From Novimethylophilus kurashikiensis (lineage in GTDB: Bacteria > Pseudomonadota > Gammaproteobacteria > Burkholderiales > Methylophilaceae): a DNA stretch of 64,000 bases. The notes under the pieces are model-generated. The model searched no databases and had not been told where the DNA came from. It saw only the letters and a list, made by a program, of their open reading frames with translations. Positions 52,315-61,357 of this stretch are shown here, piece by piece. The DNA lies in contig NZ_BDOQ01000009.1 in assembly GCF_003112435.1 (NCBI RefSeq), forward strand, positions 123,913 to 187,912, written 5' to 3'. The translations under genes were made by a program, and so were the position numbers. The first letter of the stretch is position 1. Each line of letters begins with the position of its first letter.

Positions 52315-54648
52315 ATGGCAATTGATCCGGTATGCGGTATGACCGTGGAAGAGAAATCGGCGGCCGGCAGCACGGTTCATGGGGGTAAGACTTGGTACTT
52401 TTGCTCTTCTCGTTGTCAGCATGAGTTTGAGGCTGAGCCATCCAGATACTCAGGCGGCGAAGTGACTTCCGAGATCCACCATAGCTATGCGCATGAAATG
52501 GCGCCAGGCCGCGGCTCAACCAATTCCGAAGCGGGAAGCGGTGAAAAAGCCAAAGATCCGATATGCGGCATGGTAGTTGAAAAAGCCACTGCACTGAAAT
52601 CCGAGCGCGCCGGACGGACCTATTATTTCTGTAGCGTTGGCTGCCAGAAGACATTTGAGTCGCCGGAGACCGAACTCAAGTCGATGCGCACGCGTGTCAT
52701 GATCGCGCTTACCGGCGTGCTGGCGCTGGCCATTATGCGGGCCGGAGCATTCCTTGCGCTTGCAACGGGTGCCACTATCGTCACATGGGTGCCGATTCCA
52801 GCGCTTCCCTGGTTTACCTGGGGAGTATGGCTTTTCCTTCTCGTGACGCCAGTGCAATTTATCGGGGGCTGGAGCTTTTACAAGGGCGCTTGGAGCGCTA
52901 TACGATCCAGATCCATCAATATGGACTTCCTGATTGCGCTTGGCACCTCGGTTGCCTATTTCTACAGCGTGGCAGTACTGTTCTTTCCCGATGTTTTGCC
53001 GGTTAAGGTGGAGGAGCGCAACGTTTACTTCGAGGTCTCCGCCGTCATCATCGCTTTCGTACTGCTCGGTAAATACATGGAGGAGATCATCAAGAAGCAT
53101 TCCTCGGCCGCAGTACGCAAGTTGCTGGACCTGAAACCCGCTACCGCCCATGTGGTGCGGGATGGCCAGGAAATGGAAGTCCCGGCAGAAAGCGTTATGG
53201 TCGGCGAGACGATCGTGGTGCGCCCTGGTGAAAAAATCCCGACCGACGGCAAAGTGGTGGAAGGCGATTCTTCAGTGGATGAATCCATGCTCACTGGCGA
53301 ATCGATGCCGGTCGAGAAAACTCCAGGTGCGCAGGTAATTGGAGGCACTCTCAACCGTACAGGGCTATTCCGCTTCGAGGCAACGCGAGTGGGTGCGGAA
53401 ACAGCCCTAGCGCAAATCATCAAGATGGTGGAAGAGGCGCAGGCCTCCAGTGCCCCCATTCAACGATTGGCTGACAAGGTCACCGGCTATTTTGTGCCTG
53501 CCGTCGTGGGCACCGCGTTAATCGCATTCATCGGTTGGTGGCTCGCGGGCAATTTCCCGCAAGGGTTACTGGCATTCATCGCCGTGCTCATCATAGCCTG
53601 CCCTTGCGCCTTGGGTATCGCGACCCCAGCGGCGCTCATGGTTGGTGTTGGTAAAGGTGCCGAAAGTGGCATCCTCATTCGCGGTGGCGAAATACTGGAA
53701 CGTGCTCAGAATCTCGACACGGTAGTGTTCGACAAGACCGGAACCCTAACCCGAGGCGAGCCCAATCTGACAAACCTCATCGCATTGAACGGATTTGCAG
53801 AAGACGATGTGCTGCGCTACGCAGCAGCCGTCGAATTAGGCTCAGAACACCCTTTAGGAGAAGCCATTGTGCGTGCTGCGCTCCATCGCAACCTCGACAT
53901 TGCGTCAGTTAGCGGATTTGAAGCTGTCCCTGGTCATGGCATTCGTGGAACGGTAGACGGCAGAAAGATTCTGTTGGGCAATCGTCGGCTGTTTACGCAT
54001 GAAGGAATCAATGCATCTACAGTAGAGGATCAATTGACCTTGCTAGAGCAGGCGGGCAAAACCGCAATGCTTGTCGGCATAGACGGCAAACTGAGCGGTA
54101 TTGTTGCAGTAGCTGACACTCTAAAGCCCGAAGCACAAGAGGCAGTCAATGCCTTAAAGAGTATCAACGTTGAAGTAGTTCTGCTGACTGGCGATAACAA
54201 GCGTACAGCTAACGCTATCGCCACTGAGTTGGGAATCACACGCGTTATTGCCGAAGTATTGCCATCCGACAAGGCTCAAGTCATCCAGGAGTTGCAGAAG
54301 CAAGGCAAGGTGGTCGCCATGGTCGGTGATGGGGTTAATGACGCGCCTGCATTGGCTGCTGCTGATATCGGTATTGCTATCGGCTCCGGTTCTGATGTTG
54401 CCAAAGAGACTGGCGGCATCATTCTGGTAAAAAATGATGTGCGTGACGTGGTCGCCGGCATCAAGCTTTCGCGGGCTACGATGCGCAAGATCAAGCAAAA
54501 CCTGTTCTGGGCATTCATTTATAACTCGATCGGCGTGCCGATTGCAGCATTTGGGTTACTCAACCCCATTATCGCGGCAGCCGCCATGGCGCTGAGTTCG
54601 TTATCGGTGATTGTGAATTCGGCGTTGCTTAAGCGAGCCAAATTATAA
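52315..54648 (+). CDS. copA: Copper-translocating P1B-type ATPase with two N-terminal YHS domains
   Basis: A 777-residue inner-membrane ATPase that exports Cu(I) from the cytosol. Instead of HMA CxxC domains, the N-terminus carries two YHS domains ([11 protein letters not shown] with FCSSRC, and [11 protein letters not shown] with FCSVGC). Eight helices follow, with the translocation motif CPC (Cys429, Cys431), actuator TGES, phosphorylation site DKTGT (Asp473) and hinge [10 protein letters not shown]. These identify the CopA subgroup. The start has GAAGGAACGAAA upstream. Confidence 0.95.
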   Translation: MAIDPVCGMTVEEKSAAGSTVHGGKTWYFCSSRCQHEFEAEPSRYSGGEVTSEIHHSYAHEMAPGRGSTNSEAGSGEKAKDPICGMVVEKATALKSERAGRTYYFCSVGCQKTFESPETELKSMRTRVMIALTGVLALAIMRAGAFLALATGATIVTWVPIPALPWFTWGVWLFLLVTPVQFIGGWSFYKGAWSAIRSRSINMDFLIALGTSVAYFYSVAVLFFPDVLPVKVEERNVYFEVSAVIIAFVLLGKYMEEIIKKHSSAAVRKLLDLKPATAHVVRDGQEMEVPAESVMVGETIVVRPGEKIPTDGKVVEGDSSVDESMLTGESMPVEKTPGAQVIGGTLNRTGLFRFEATRVGAETALAQIIKMVEEAQASSAPIQRLADKVTGYFVPAVVGTALIAFIGWWLAGNFPQGLLAFIAVLIIACPCALGIATPAALMVGVGKGAESGILIRGGEILERAQNLDTVVFDKTGTLTRGEPNLTNLIALNGFAEDDVLRYAAAVELGSEHPLGEAIVRAALHRNLDIASVSGFEAVPGHGIRGTVDGRKILLGNRRLFTHEGINASTVEDQLTLLEQAGKTAMLVGIDGKLSGIVAVADTLKPEAQEAVNALKSINVEVVLLTGDNKRTANAIATELGITRVIAEVLPSDKAQVIQELQKQGKVVAMVGDGVNDAPALAAADIGIAIGSGSDVAKETGGIILVKNDVRDVVAGIKLSRATMRKIKQNLFWAFIYNSIGVPIAAFGLLNPIIAAAAMALSSLSVIVNSALLKRAKL

Positions 54649-54658
54649 GGAGGCCTCC

Positions 54659-54766
54659 ATGTTAAAAATACTGATTACAAGAATGGTGGGGACTTCAGCG
54701 ATCTTGAGTCTCACGAATTATGCGGTCCTGCAATTTGTAGAGGAGAAAAATCATGGCATGGCTTAG
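54659..54766 (+). CDS. Small 35-residue ORF with a strong ribosome-binding site
   Basis: AAGGAGG lies five bases before an ATG that opens a 35-codon frame; the stop overlaps the start region of the following gene. The peptide has a hydrophobic N-terminal half (MLKILITRMVGTSAILSL). It fills the gap between copA and the next YHS gene exactly, so translational coupling is likely. It could be a small membrane peptide associated with the ATPase, or only a leader for coupling. Confidence 0.45.
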   Translation: MLKILITRMVGTSAILSLTNYAVLQFVEEKNHGMA

Positions 54767-55094
54767 TCAAAACTGGGGGTTTCTCCTTCTGATTGCGGGC
54801 GTCTTTTTCTTAATGCATCGTGGCGGCATGGGATGTGGCCATTTCGGTGGTAGTCATCAACATGGCAAAAATCAGGAGGAAGGCGCTGAATCTCAGAATC
54901 CCACTCCGAACGTCGATCCCGTCAATGGTCAGAAGGTCGATATGCAAACCGCGGCGGCTACCGTTTATCAAGGCAAAACCTACTATTTTTCCTCGCGTGA
55001 AAATCGCGACCGGTTTGAAGCGAATCCACAACAATATATCCCTCAACCCGAGCATCACCATGAACAGGGCCATCATCATGGCGGTTGCTGCTAA
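54753..55094 (+). CDS. Membrane-anchored YHS protein (DUF2933-like N-terminus)
   Basis: A 113-residue protein with one N-terminal helix (WGFLLLIAGVFFLMH) and a Gly/His-rich linker (GMGCGHFGGSHQHG). A YHS-like domain (NVDPVNGQKVDMQTA... TYYFSSRENRDRFEANPQQY) has Ser in place of the second-half cysteines. The tail is HHHEQGHHHGGCC. Histidines rather than cysteines may supply the ligands. GGAG lies about eight bases before the ATG. Confidence 0.82.
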   Translation: MAWLSQNWGFLLLIAGVFFLMHRGGMGCGHFGGSHQHGKNQEEGAESQNPTPNVDPVNGQKVDMQTAAATVYQGKTYYFSSRENRDRFEANPQQYIPQPEHHHEQGHHHGGCC

Positions 55095-55145
55095 ACAGAC
55101 AAATTCGTTTCACAGAGAAGCGGACAAGTCAGGTCGAGGCAAGGT

Positions 55146-55928
55146 ATGTATGGCTTTCTCATACCGTTATTGAGCGGCTTTATCTTGGCCGGCGCCAGTG
55201 CTTTTACGGCGACTTGGTCAAGACGCTGGGGAATGCACGGCGGCCGATTAGTCACCAATCTATTGCGTAACGTGCTCGGCATTCCTCTCTTCATGATCGG
55301 ATTGGTACTTGCTTGGCGAGCGGAACCTACTCTTCAGTTCCCTATGGGTATTCTCAGCGAGGTTTTTGGCTGGTTTCTGATCGCGGCAGGCTCGATTCCT
55401 ATTATTGTCGGACACTGGCAGCTCGGCATGCGTACGCACCTTCCTTCCGCAGACGATGCCCTTATGGATAGGGGGCTGTACTCCCATGTGAGGCATCCGA
55501 TCTATGCGGGCGCTTTCTTGGTATTTGCTGGACTGGCATTTGTGCACCCGACCAATCCCTGGATTATTGCTTCCGTCCTGTCACTGGTTTTTTTTGGAGC
55601 ACAGGCCCGGATGGAAGAAATCGACCTACTACAACGCATGCCGGAGTACCAAACCTATATGGAGCGCGTCCCGCGCTTTCTGCCCTCACGGATCAATCGC
55701 TGGACATGGCTGTGCCCAGCATTAGGTGTAGTCATGGCTGGAGTTGTTCTGAAATTATGGGGGCTTTCGTGGTGGTCCGCGATTTTGGTCGCTCTCATGC
55801 TCGTATGCCCAATCACGATTATTTGGGGGCTGATCACATTGAGACGCTCTGCGAATGATCAGATGCGAAATAACACAATTACCCAATGCTGCCGCAAATT
55901 CGACGAAAAAGGAGAGCCCGATGACTGA
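55146..55928 (+). CDS. Isoprenylcysteine carboxyl methyltransferase-like membrane protein 1
   Basis: A 260-residue integral membrane protein. The middle part (about 75-185) carries RGLYSHVRHPIYAGAFLVF and a later EEIDLLQRMPEYQTYMERVPRFLP, the signatures of the ICMT/PEMT fold that binds S-adenosylmethionine. Two more helices and a hydrophilic tail with CC follow. The bacterial substrate is unknown. The gene overlaps the next by eight bases. Confidence 0.83.
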   Translation: MYGFLIPLLSGFILAGASAFTATWSRRWGMHGGRLVTNLLRNVLGIPLFMIGLVLAWRAEPTLQFPMGILSEVFGWFLIAAGSIPIIVGHWQLGMRTHLPSADDALMDRGLYSHVRHPIYAGAFLVFAGLAFVHPTNPWIIASVLSLVFFGAQARMEEIDLLQRMPEYQTYMERVPRFLPSRINRWTWLCPALGVVMAGVVLKLWGLSWWSAILVALMLVCPITIIWGLITLRRSANDQMRNNTITQCCRKFDEKGEPDD

Positions 55929-56148
55929 AGAACATGAAGCGCATCACATAGCGAAAGGAAAGTGGGTGTTTTACGGGTTTCTCGTAATCGCCGTTTTTCT
56001 GCTATTCACTGAACATAAGGCCCACGTTTTGGGCATCCTGCCTTATTTGGTCCTGCTGGCATGCCCGTTGATGCACCTATTCATGCACCACGACCATGGC
56101 GGCCATGAACATCACAACCATAACGCTTCAGAAGGGGACAAGAAATGA
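55921..56148 (+). CDS. DUF2933-type small membrane protein, His-rich
   Basis: A 75-residue protein with two helices (WVFYGFLVIAVFLLF and ILPYLVLLACPLMHLFMH) and a His-rich end (HHDHGGHEHHNHN), the DUF2933 pattern. AAGGAGAG precedes the ATG at 55921. The stop overlaps the next start as ATGA. It lies between two ICMT-like genes and may form a complex with them; metal binding is likely. Confidence 0.82.
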   Translation: MTEEHEAHHIAKGKWVFYGFLVIAVFLLFTEHKAHVLGILPYLVLLACPLMHLFMHHDHGGHEHHNHNASEGDKK

Positions 56149-56774
56149 GTGCGCCATCTCCGGCCTACGGGCTCTGGTCGCTGGTTATCATCAACTCGCT
56201 GGTTTTCATCATCTTTGCATTCAGTTTCACCAAGCCGAAAAGCAAGCGAGACTGGCGTTCGTTCGGTGCTTTTTCTGCCTTTATTGTGGCGCTGTTCACA
56301 GAAATGTATGGCTTCCCGCTGACGATTTACCTGCTGTCCGGCTGGCTAACCGCACGAATTCCTGGATTCGATCCGTTTTCGCATGATGCCGGGCATTTAC
56401 TCGAAGATCTTTTTGGGTGGAGGGGAAATCCGCACTTTGGCCCTTTTCATATGCTAAGCAATTTATTCATCATTGCTGGCTTTTTTATCCTATCCAACGC
56501 TTGGCGTGTGCTTTATCAGGCTCAGCGCCGGCATACGTTAGCCACGACTGGCCCTTATGCAAAGACAAGACATCCCCAATACGCTGGGTTTGTAATGATC
56601 ATGTTCGGATTCCTACTGCAGTGGCCAACCATCATTACTGTGGTTATGTTTCCAATTCTGGTCTTCATGTATATCCGGCTTGCACGGATTGAAGAGCGAG
56701 AGGCTTACGCTGAATTTGGGGAGAGGTATGCTGAATATGCCCGGACAGTGCCAGCTTTTTTCCCCCATAGATGA
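56145..56774 (+). CDS. Isoprenylcysteine carboxyl methyltransferase-like membrane protein 2
   Basis: A 209-residue membrane protein with five or six helices. ATTGPYAKTRHPQYAGFVMIM and RIEEREAYAEFGERYAEYARTVPAFFP are the SAM-binding signatures of the ICMT family. It is the last gene of the copper island. The 307 bases that follow hold no gene, only the CBASS control region. Confidence 0.85.
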   Translation: MSAPSPAYGLWSLVIINSLVFIIFAFSFTKPKSKRDWRSFGAFSAFIVALFTEMYGFPLTIYLLSGWLTARIPGFDPFSHDAGHLLEDLFGWRGNPHFGPFHMLSNLFIIAGFFILSNAWRVLYQAQRRHTLATTGPYAKTRHPQYAGFVMIMFGFLLQWPTIITVVMFPILVFMYIRLARIEEREAYAEFGERYAEYARTVPAFFPHR

Positions 56775-56896
56775 CCGTTAGAGTCCAGCAAACTATTTCG
56801 ATGAAGCTGATCAAGAGCAGATTTAACCTGGCATCCCTTTGGCTGTTGGGCTGCGCTGTAACGACCTATTAATATAATGGGAATAAAAACAAGAAA

Positions 56897-56942
56897 CCAC
56901 AATATGGTGTGGATTGCATTTCCATAAAACACAATATAACAT
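56897..56942 (+). promoter_or_regulatory. Candidate CBASS promoter with upstream dyad
   Basis: A dyad CCACA-N6-TGTGG (56897-56912) abuts a possible -35 TTGCAT (56914-56919). The -10 would be TATAAC (56935, 15-base spacer) or TAACAT (56937, 17-base spacer), giving a start point next to the CIRCE-like site. A separate TATAAT at 56873 lacks a good -35. Confidence 0.4.
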
Positions 56943-56948
56943 ACCTCA

Positions 56949-56975
56949 ATAGCACTCTTACCACTTGAGTGCCAA
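56949..56975 (+). promoter_or_regulatory. CIRCE-like (HrcA-type) inverted repeat in the CBASS leader
   Basis: ATAGCACTC-N9-GAGTGCCAA matches the CIRCE consensus TTAGCACTC-N9-GAGTGCTAA at 16 of 18 positions, with the nine-base spacer exactly kept. It sits 107 bases before the capV ATG and directly downstream of the candidate promoter, the place where HrcA represses chaperone operons. hrcA itself is not in the window. Confidence 0.65.
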
Positions 56976-57081
56976 TCAGTGAGGGGGGTATGGCAATAAC
57001 AATATTGCGGTCCAGCACTAACGCGGTAGCGATTAATCCAAAATCGCTTTATCCCACTGTCTCTCAATGGATGGCTCACGT

Positions 57082-58077
57082 ATGAGCCAGTCTACTCCAC
57101 CGCCTGATTTTCACATCCTTGCTTTATCTGGAGGCGGTTATCGCGGACTCTATACCGCCACTGTCCTCAAAACGCTTGAGCAGTCCTTCGGAGAGCCGAT
57201 CTCGCGAAAATTCGATCTCATTTGCGGGACATCCGTTGGCGGTATTCTGGCCTTAGGCATCGCCGCCGGGATTCCGACTGGGAAATTGCAGAATCTTTTT
57301 GTGGAACAGGGGGAACAGATATTTGGGAGGCGAGGGTTCCTTCGAAGATTGGCGACCAAACTGACACTTGCCAAACATCCTGCAGATGGACTTCGGAAGG
57401 TCGTAGAGTCCAAGTTCGGAAACATGACCATCGGCGATCTGAACCAACGTATATTGATTCCGGCCGTCAACTACAGCACTGGGCGGCCACAAATATTCAA
57501 AACACCTCATGCAGCCGCATTGGAATCGGACCTCACTTTAAGATTAGTTGATGTCGCGCTAGCTACCAGTGCTGCTCCTACCTATTTTCCACTTCATCGC
57601 ATTAACGATCTTGGCGTTTTTGCTGACGGGGGGCTAGTAGGTAACTCCCCTGGCTTTTTCGGCTTGCATGAGGCAAAGAAGATACTTGGCCTTCCTCCAG
57701 AAACGAATATTCGGGTATTAGCTATAGGCACTATGACCGTAGGTGCCACAGCAAGAGGCAAGACGCCGTTGGATAAAGGAATTTTGAGGTGGGGAACAAA
57801 AATATTCGATCTCGTCATTTCAGCCCAAGAAGGCATGACGGATGCCATGTTGAGCCATCATTTAGCAGATGGTTATTTTCGCATTGATGATACGGCCACA
57901 CCGGATCAAAGCAAGGACATTTCACTAGATAACTATTCGGAAGCCGCAACGAATGTATTGAAGGATAGGGGGGCAGCGGCAGGGCGGGCAGCAATTGGTG
58001 ACCCCAAAATGGCCATTTTCAGAAGCCATACACCAATCGCGCCGATTTTCTATCATGGACCACACAAAAACTGTTGA
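57082..58077 (+). CDS. capV: CapV patatin-like phospholipase effector of type II CBASS
   Basis: A 331-residue effector with a patatin fold: oxyanion loop LSGGGYRGLY, nucleophile Ser51 in GTSVG, and Asp182 in ADGGLVGNSP. When activated by cyclic dinucleotide it degrades membrane phospholipids and kills the infected cell. ATG 57082 is chosen because GGATGG lies seven bases upstream; an in-frame ATG at 57067 is less well placed. It is the first of four CBASS genes. Confidence 0.95.
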   Translation: MSQSTPPPDFHILALSGGGYRGLYTATVLKTLEQSFGEPISRKFDLICGTSVGGILALGIAAGIPTGKLQNLFVEQGEQIFGRRGFLRRLATKLTLAKHPADGLRKVVESKFGNMTIGDLNQRILIPAVNYSTGRPQIFKTPHAAALESDLTLRLVDVALATSAAPTYFPLHRINDLGVFADGGLVGNSPGFFGLHEAKKILGLPPETNIRVLAIGTMTVGATARGKTPLDKGILRWGTKIFDLVISAQEGMTDAMLSHHLADGYFRIDDTATPDQSKDISLDNYSEAATNVLKDRGAAAGRAAIGDPKMAIFRSHTPIAPIFYHGPHKNC

Positions 58078-58086
58078 GGACCTTCT

Positions 58087-59226
58087 ATGCTGAACCTGAG
58101 CTCGTTGTTTTATTCCACTACCGAAGCCCCTATATTCTTGAACAATATTACTTTGGAGCCTGATGCTGAAGCTTTTATGGCCAGCGCGAGGGAAGATGTC
58201 CGGCAATGCCTGCGCAAGCGACTTCCTGAAGTGTTGCACGAGCTAGGGCATGACGAAGTGGCTGTTTCACCTCGATTCTTCCCACAGGGTTCCTGGTCAT
58301 ACAAAACCTTGAACAAACCCGCTTGGCCTCAGCAGCAGGCCGATATCGATGACGGCGTATATCTTCCACTCAGTTTTGTGCAAACTGCTGGGCGACCGAG
58401 TGTTGCCAGCGCGGTATTCTTCCAGGCAACGCAAACTGCATTGGCACCCCTGGTCAAGGCAAAACATTGGAAGCTAATCACTAATAAACCGACATGCATT
58501 CGCATCGAGATTGCAGCCAATGCCCACCTTGACATTCCCCTCTATGCAATTCCTGATAAGGAATTCGAGACATTAAGTAAAGCCGCTTTAGCCAAATACG
58601 GCTACGATTCATTTGCTGAAGCATTGCTCATGGCGGAGCGAGATGCTTGGACTGAACTGCCGCAAAATCAAGTTCTGCTGGCACATCGTGAGGAAGATTG
58701 GATCGAATCCGATCCTCGCCAAGTTACGAAATGGTTTCGAAATCAGGTGGAGATTCATGGAGAGCAATTTCGCCGTTGCGTAAGGTATCTTAAAGCTTGG
58801 CGGGATTTTCAGTGGGAGTCTGGCGGTCCGTCCTCGATACTGCTCATGGCCGCTGCAGCGCTTCATTTTGAGAAGCGTGAACGTAGGGACGATTTGGCTT
58901 TGCTTGATGTGGTAGCAAAACTTCCAGCCGCCTTTAGGGCAGGTATCGATGACCCGGTCGATAGTTCAAAATCATTGACTGATCGGTTAGGGACAACGGG
59001 CGTAAAAGAAGTTATCGCAAAACTTGAAACCCTCGAAAGATTTCTGCGCGGTGCATTAAATGCCAGTGATTCCTCTCAGGCCTGTACGTGGGTCATCAAT
59101 CAACTAGGCAAGCGCTTCCCTAATCAGCCCTCTCGTATTGTACAAGCTGGGATTGCGGCAACAGTATTGGCTGCGCCAGCTACGGTTCAGGCATCCAAGC
59201 TCGTGGGTAGATCCCAAGCTGGATGA
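58087..59226 (+). CDS. dncV: CD-NTase, DncV-like cyclic dinucleotide synthase
   Basis: A 379-residue cyclase with the nucleotidyltransferase motif QGSWSYKT (67-74), the metal-binding Asp86 and Asp88 (ADIDDGVY) and a third Asp149 (HLDIPLYA). The order and the adjacent CapV place it with the DncV/clade A enzymes that make 3',3'-cGAMP. It ends in Gly, as expected for a protein conjugated through its C-terminus by Cap2. It is somewhat shorter than Vibrio DncV. Spacing from capV is nine bases, and its stop overlaps cap2 as ATGA. Confidence 0.95.
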   Translation: MLNLSSLFYSTTEAPIFLNNITLEPDAEAFMASAREDVRQCLRKRLPEVLHELGHDEVAVSPRFFPQGSWSYKTLNKPAWPQQQADIDDGVYLPLSFVQTAGRPSVASAVFFQATQTALAPLVKAKHWKLITNKPTCIRIEIAANAHLDIPLYAIPDKEFETLSKAALAKYGYDSFAEALLMAERDAWTELPQNQVLLAHREEDWIESDPRQVTKWFRNQVEIHGEQFRRCVRYLKAWRDFQWESGGPSSILLMAAAALHFEKRERRDDLALLDVVAKLPAAFRAGIDDPVDSSKSLTDRLGTTGVKEVIAKLETLERFLRGALNASDSSQACTWVINQLGKRFPNQPSRIVQAGIAATVLAAPATVQASKLVGRSQAG

Positions 59227-60884
59227 ACCCCATGAATGCCGTAGAAAGTATTGTCTCCGTATTGAAGCAGCGTGGCTTCGATTACGAAGCAAGCGAAGGC
59301 GATACTTTGCTATTCAGAGGGCATCTCTTATGCCAGGGCCAACCGCATGCGGTTGCCTTGGCTGTGGATGTGAGTGGACTCACTCTTCCAGAATTTCAAC
59401 TGTTGAATATCCCCAGACAATTGAAGCCGATTGCCCCTCATATTGGGCAGGATGGGTTTCTTTGCTATGCCGCGAGAGGCAGCATCGTATTGGATATTTT
59501 CGATATGCCGGCTCAGGTGCTAGCTTGCATAGACAGGGCAGAATCTGTTTATGCCGAGGTTTTGGCTGGCAAGAGGGCTAAGGATCTGGAGGATGAGTTC
59601 TTTGCCTACTGGGGTACTTCCATTTGCTTAGCGGATATTGACCCTTACCTTTCAACTCCCGTAGAGGCTATCTTTTACCAGAATGCAAAAGCCAAGTCGA
59701 AAGCAGAGCCTCTTCTCGTCATCAGTAATGTGCCAAAGCAAACCAAAATAAAACTGGAATGCCTTGGCATGATTCCAGTCCCAAACCGTGTAGCGAGAGT
59801 CTGCAGGGTTAAGACTAATCAAGCACCCATGCCGATGCAAGATAAATGGCCGCCGAAGTCGGTAGAGGAGGTCTTGCGATGGCAGTCCTATTTAGGAGAC
59901 GGTAACTGCCGCCGCAAACTTGAGAGTCACCTAATCAATGCTTTAAACGCAGATTTGAATGGAGCATTCTGTCTGATTGAAAGTCCGCTGATTAGCTATG
60001 GCTTCGCTGTTTCATTCAATCGTAATGGGGGGAAACCAAACAGTATTTATAACCGGTTAGCAGTCAGAGAATTGATTTATCAGTCTCAGCTACAAACTTT
60101 CTCAATCGTCAGGATTGATGATGTCTACCTCGCCCAAAGGAATAATCCGATGAACAGAAATTTGCATGGATTGAACATAACCCTTATAGGCTGCGGAACC
60201 ATTGGAGGGTACTTGGCTGAACTGATGGTCAAAGCGGGAGTTGGGACATCCACTGGCCGGCTAACCCTCGTGGATAACGATTCCTTGATGCCACAAAACG
60301 TCGGACGTCATCGCCTTGGGTTTAATCATATTCTCCAAAACAAGGCTGAAGCGCTGGCAGAGGAACTAACCCGCAGCTCCCCTTCGCTAAATGCCAGACC
60401 GCTGCCTGTAGATGCTCTTCAGGCTTATCTAGGCAAAGAAGATTTGATCATTGATGCCACTGGCGAGGAGGCTTTAGGGCATGCTCTCGCTCATAAATAT
60501 CAAGGCCCGGACTTCAAGCCCATTCTGAAAGTCTGGATCGAAGGCCCTGGTATTGCCGTCCGTAGCTTGCTAACTCCCGTTCCTGACTCAGCTTGCGCCC
60601 GTTGTTTGAATGATGATCAGCGAACCGTGCTGTACCCATCCACTCAGGAAGCCATTCCACTCGAGTTGTTAGGGCAGGGATGCGAAAGTTTATACGTACC
60701 TTTCCCCGCTACAGTCTCGGTACAGGCAGCTTGTCTAGCAATGGAGCATTTAAGCGATTGGGCGATGGAACAGCCATCACCGCGGCTAAGAACGAAGATT
60801 CTCAATAATCACTTTACCATTGCAACCCCTGATATAGACCCCCTCAAACGTTCTACCTGTCCGGCCTGTGCAATGGTTGTATAA
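59223..60884 (+). CDS. cap2: Cap2, fused E2-E1 ubiquitin-transfer-like enzyme
   Basis: A 553-residue protein. The N-terminal E2-like domain has its cysteine at 81 (QDGFLCYA). The C-terminal E1 adenylation domain has GCGTIGG (323-329) and an E1 catalytic cysteine candidate at 487 (GQGCESLY). Structural zinc may be held by Cys458, Cys461, Cys546 and Cys549. In type II CBASS Cap2 conjugates the CD-NTase C-terminus to target proteins and primes it for signalling. Confidence 0.95.
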   Translation: MNPMNAVESIVSVLKQRGFDYEASEGDTLLFRGHLLCQGQPHAVALAVDVSGLTLPEFQLLNIPRQLKPIAPHIGQDGFLCYAARGSIVLDIFDMPAQVLACIDRAESVYAEVLAGKRAKDLEDEFFAYWGTSICLADIDPYLSTPVEAIFYQNAKAKSKAEPLLVISNVPKQTKIKLECLGMIPVPNRVARVCRVKTNQAPMPMQDKWPPKSVEEVLRWQSYLGDGNCRRKLESHLINALNADLNGAFCLIESPLISYGFAVSFNRNGGKPNSIYNRLAVRELIYQSQLQTFSIVRIDDVYLAQRNNPMNRNLHGLNITLIGCGTIGGYLAELMVKAGVGTSTGRLTLVDNDSLMPQNVGRHRLGFNHILQNKAEALAEELTRSSPSLNARPLPVDALQAYLGKEDLIIDATGEEALGHALAHKYQGPDFKPILKVWIEGPGIAVRSLLTPVPDSACARCLNDDQRTVLYPSTQEAIPLELLGQGCESLYVPFPATVSVQAACLAMEHLSDWAMEQPSPRLRTKILNNHFTIATPDIDPLKRSTCPACAMVV

Positions 60885-60886
60885 GA

Positions 60887-61354
60887 ATGCCAGTTTGGGG
60901 AACGGCTGATCACCGGCATTTTGTGCTGATACCGGACCAGATCCTTGCCATCTTTGACACTTATCGCCAAGTGGATTTCGAGGCGAAGGAATCGGGGGGT
61001 ATTCTGTTAGGAAAGTGCAGAGGAGACCATATTGAGCTTTGTTATGTGACAGCGCCGGCCATGCATGACAAACGCGCTCGGACACTGTTCACACGACAGC
61101 CACAAATCCATCAAGAAATTGCAGATCGTTTGTGGTGTGAAAGCGCTGGGCAAATTACTTATTTAGGGGAATGGCACACACATCCCGAGGCTGTTCCAGA
61201 GCCTTCCACGATTGATGTAGCCAATTCAAAAGATATACTCAAACGACATCCTTCTGGTGCTGTCTTGTTGTTCATCATTGTTGGAACATCGGCACTTCAT
61301 GTGCAACTCTCTTCTTCAGATAGCAGCCACGTTCTGCAATCGCTTGAACCCTAA
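60887..61354 (+). CDS. cap3: Cap3, JAMM/Mov34 isopeptidase
   Basis: A 155-residue zinc protease with a complete JAMM motif: Glu35 (ESGGILLG), His97 and His99 (GEWHTHP), Ser107 and Asp110. It removes the CD-NTase from conjugates and so balances Cap2. Only two bases separate it from cap2. It converges on the recombinase gene, with three bases between the two stop codons. Confidence 0.94.
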   Translation: MPVWGTADHRHFVLIPDQILAIFDTYRQVDFEAKESGGILLGKCRGDHIELCYVTAPAMHDKRARTLFTRQPQIHQEIADRLWCESAGQITYLGEWHTHPEAVPEPSTIDVANSKDILKRHPSGAVLLFIIVGTSALHVQLSSSDSSHVLQSLEP

Positions 61355-61357
61355 CGT

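Noticed and set aside
56705..57079. 124-codon minus-strand frame between the copper and CBASS units
   Set aside because: It overlaps the 3' end of the ICMT-like gene and the CBASS control region, with no start signal or motif.
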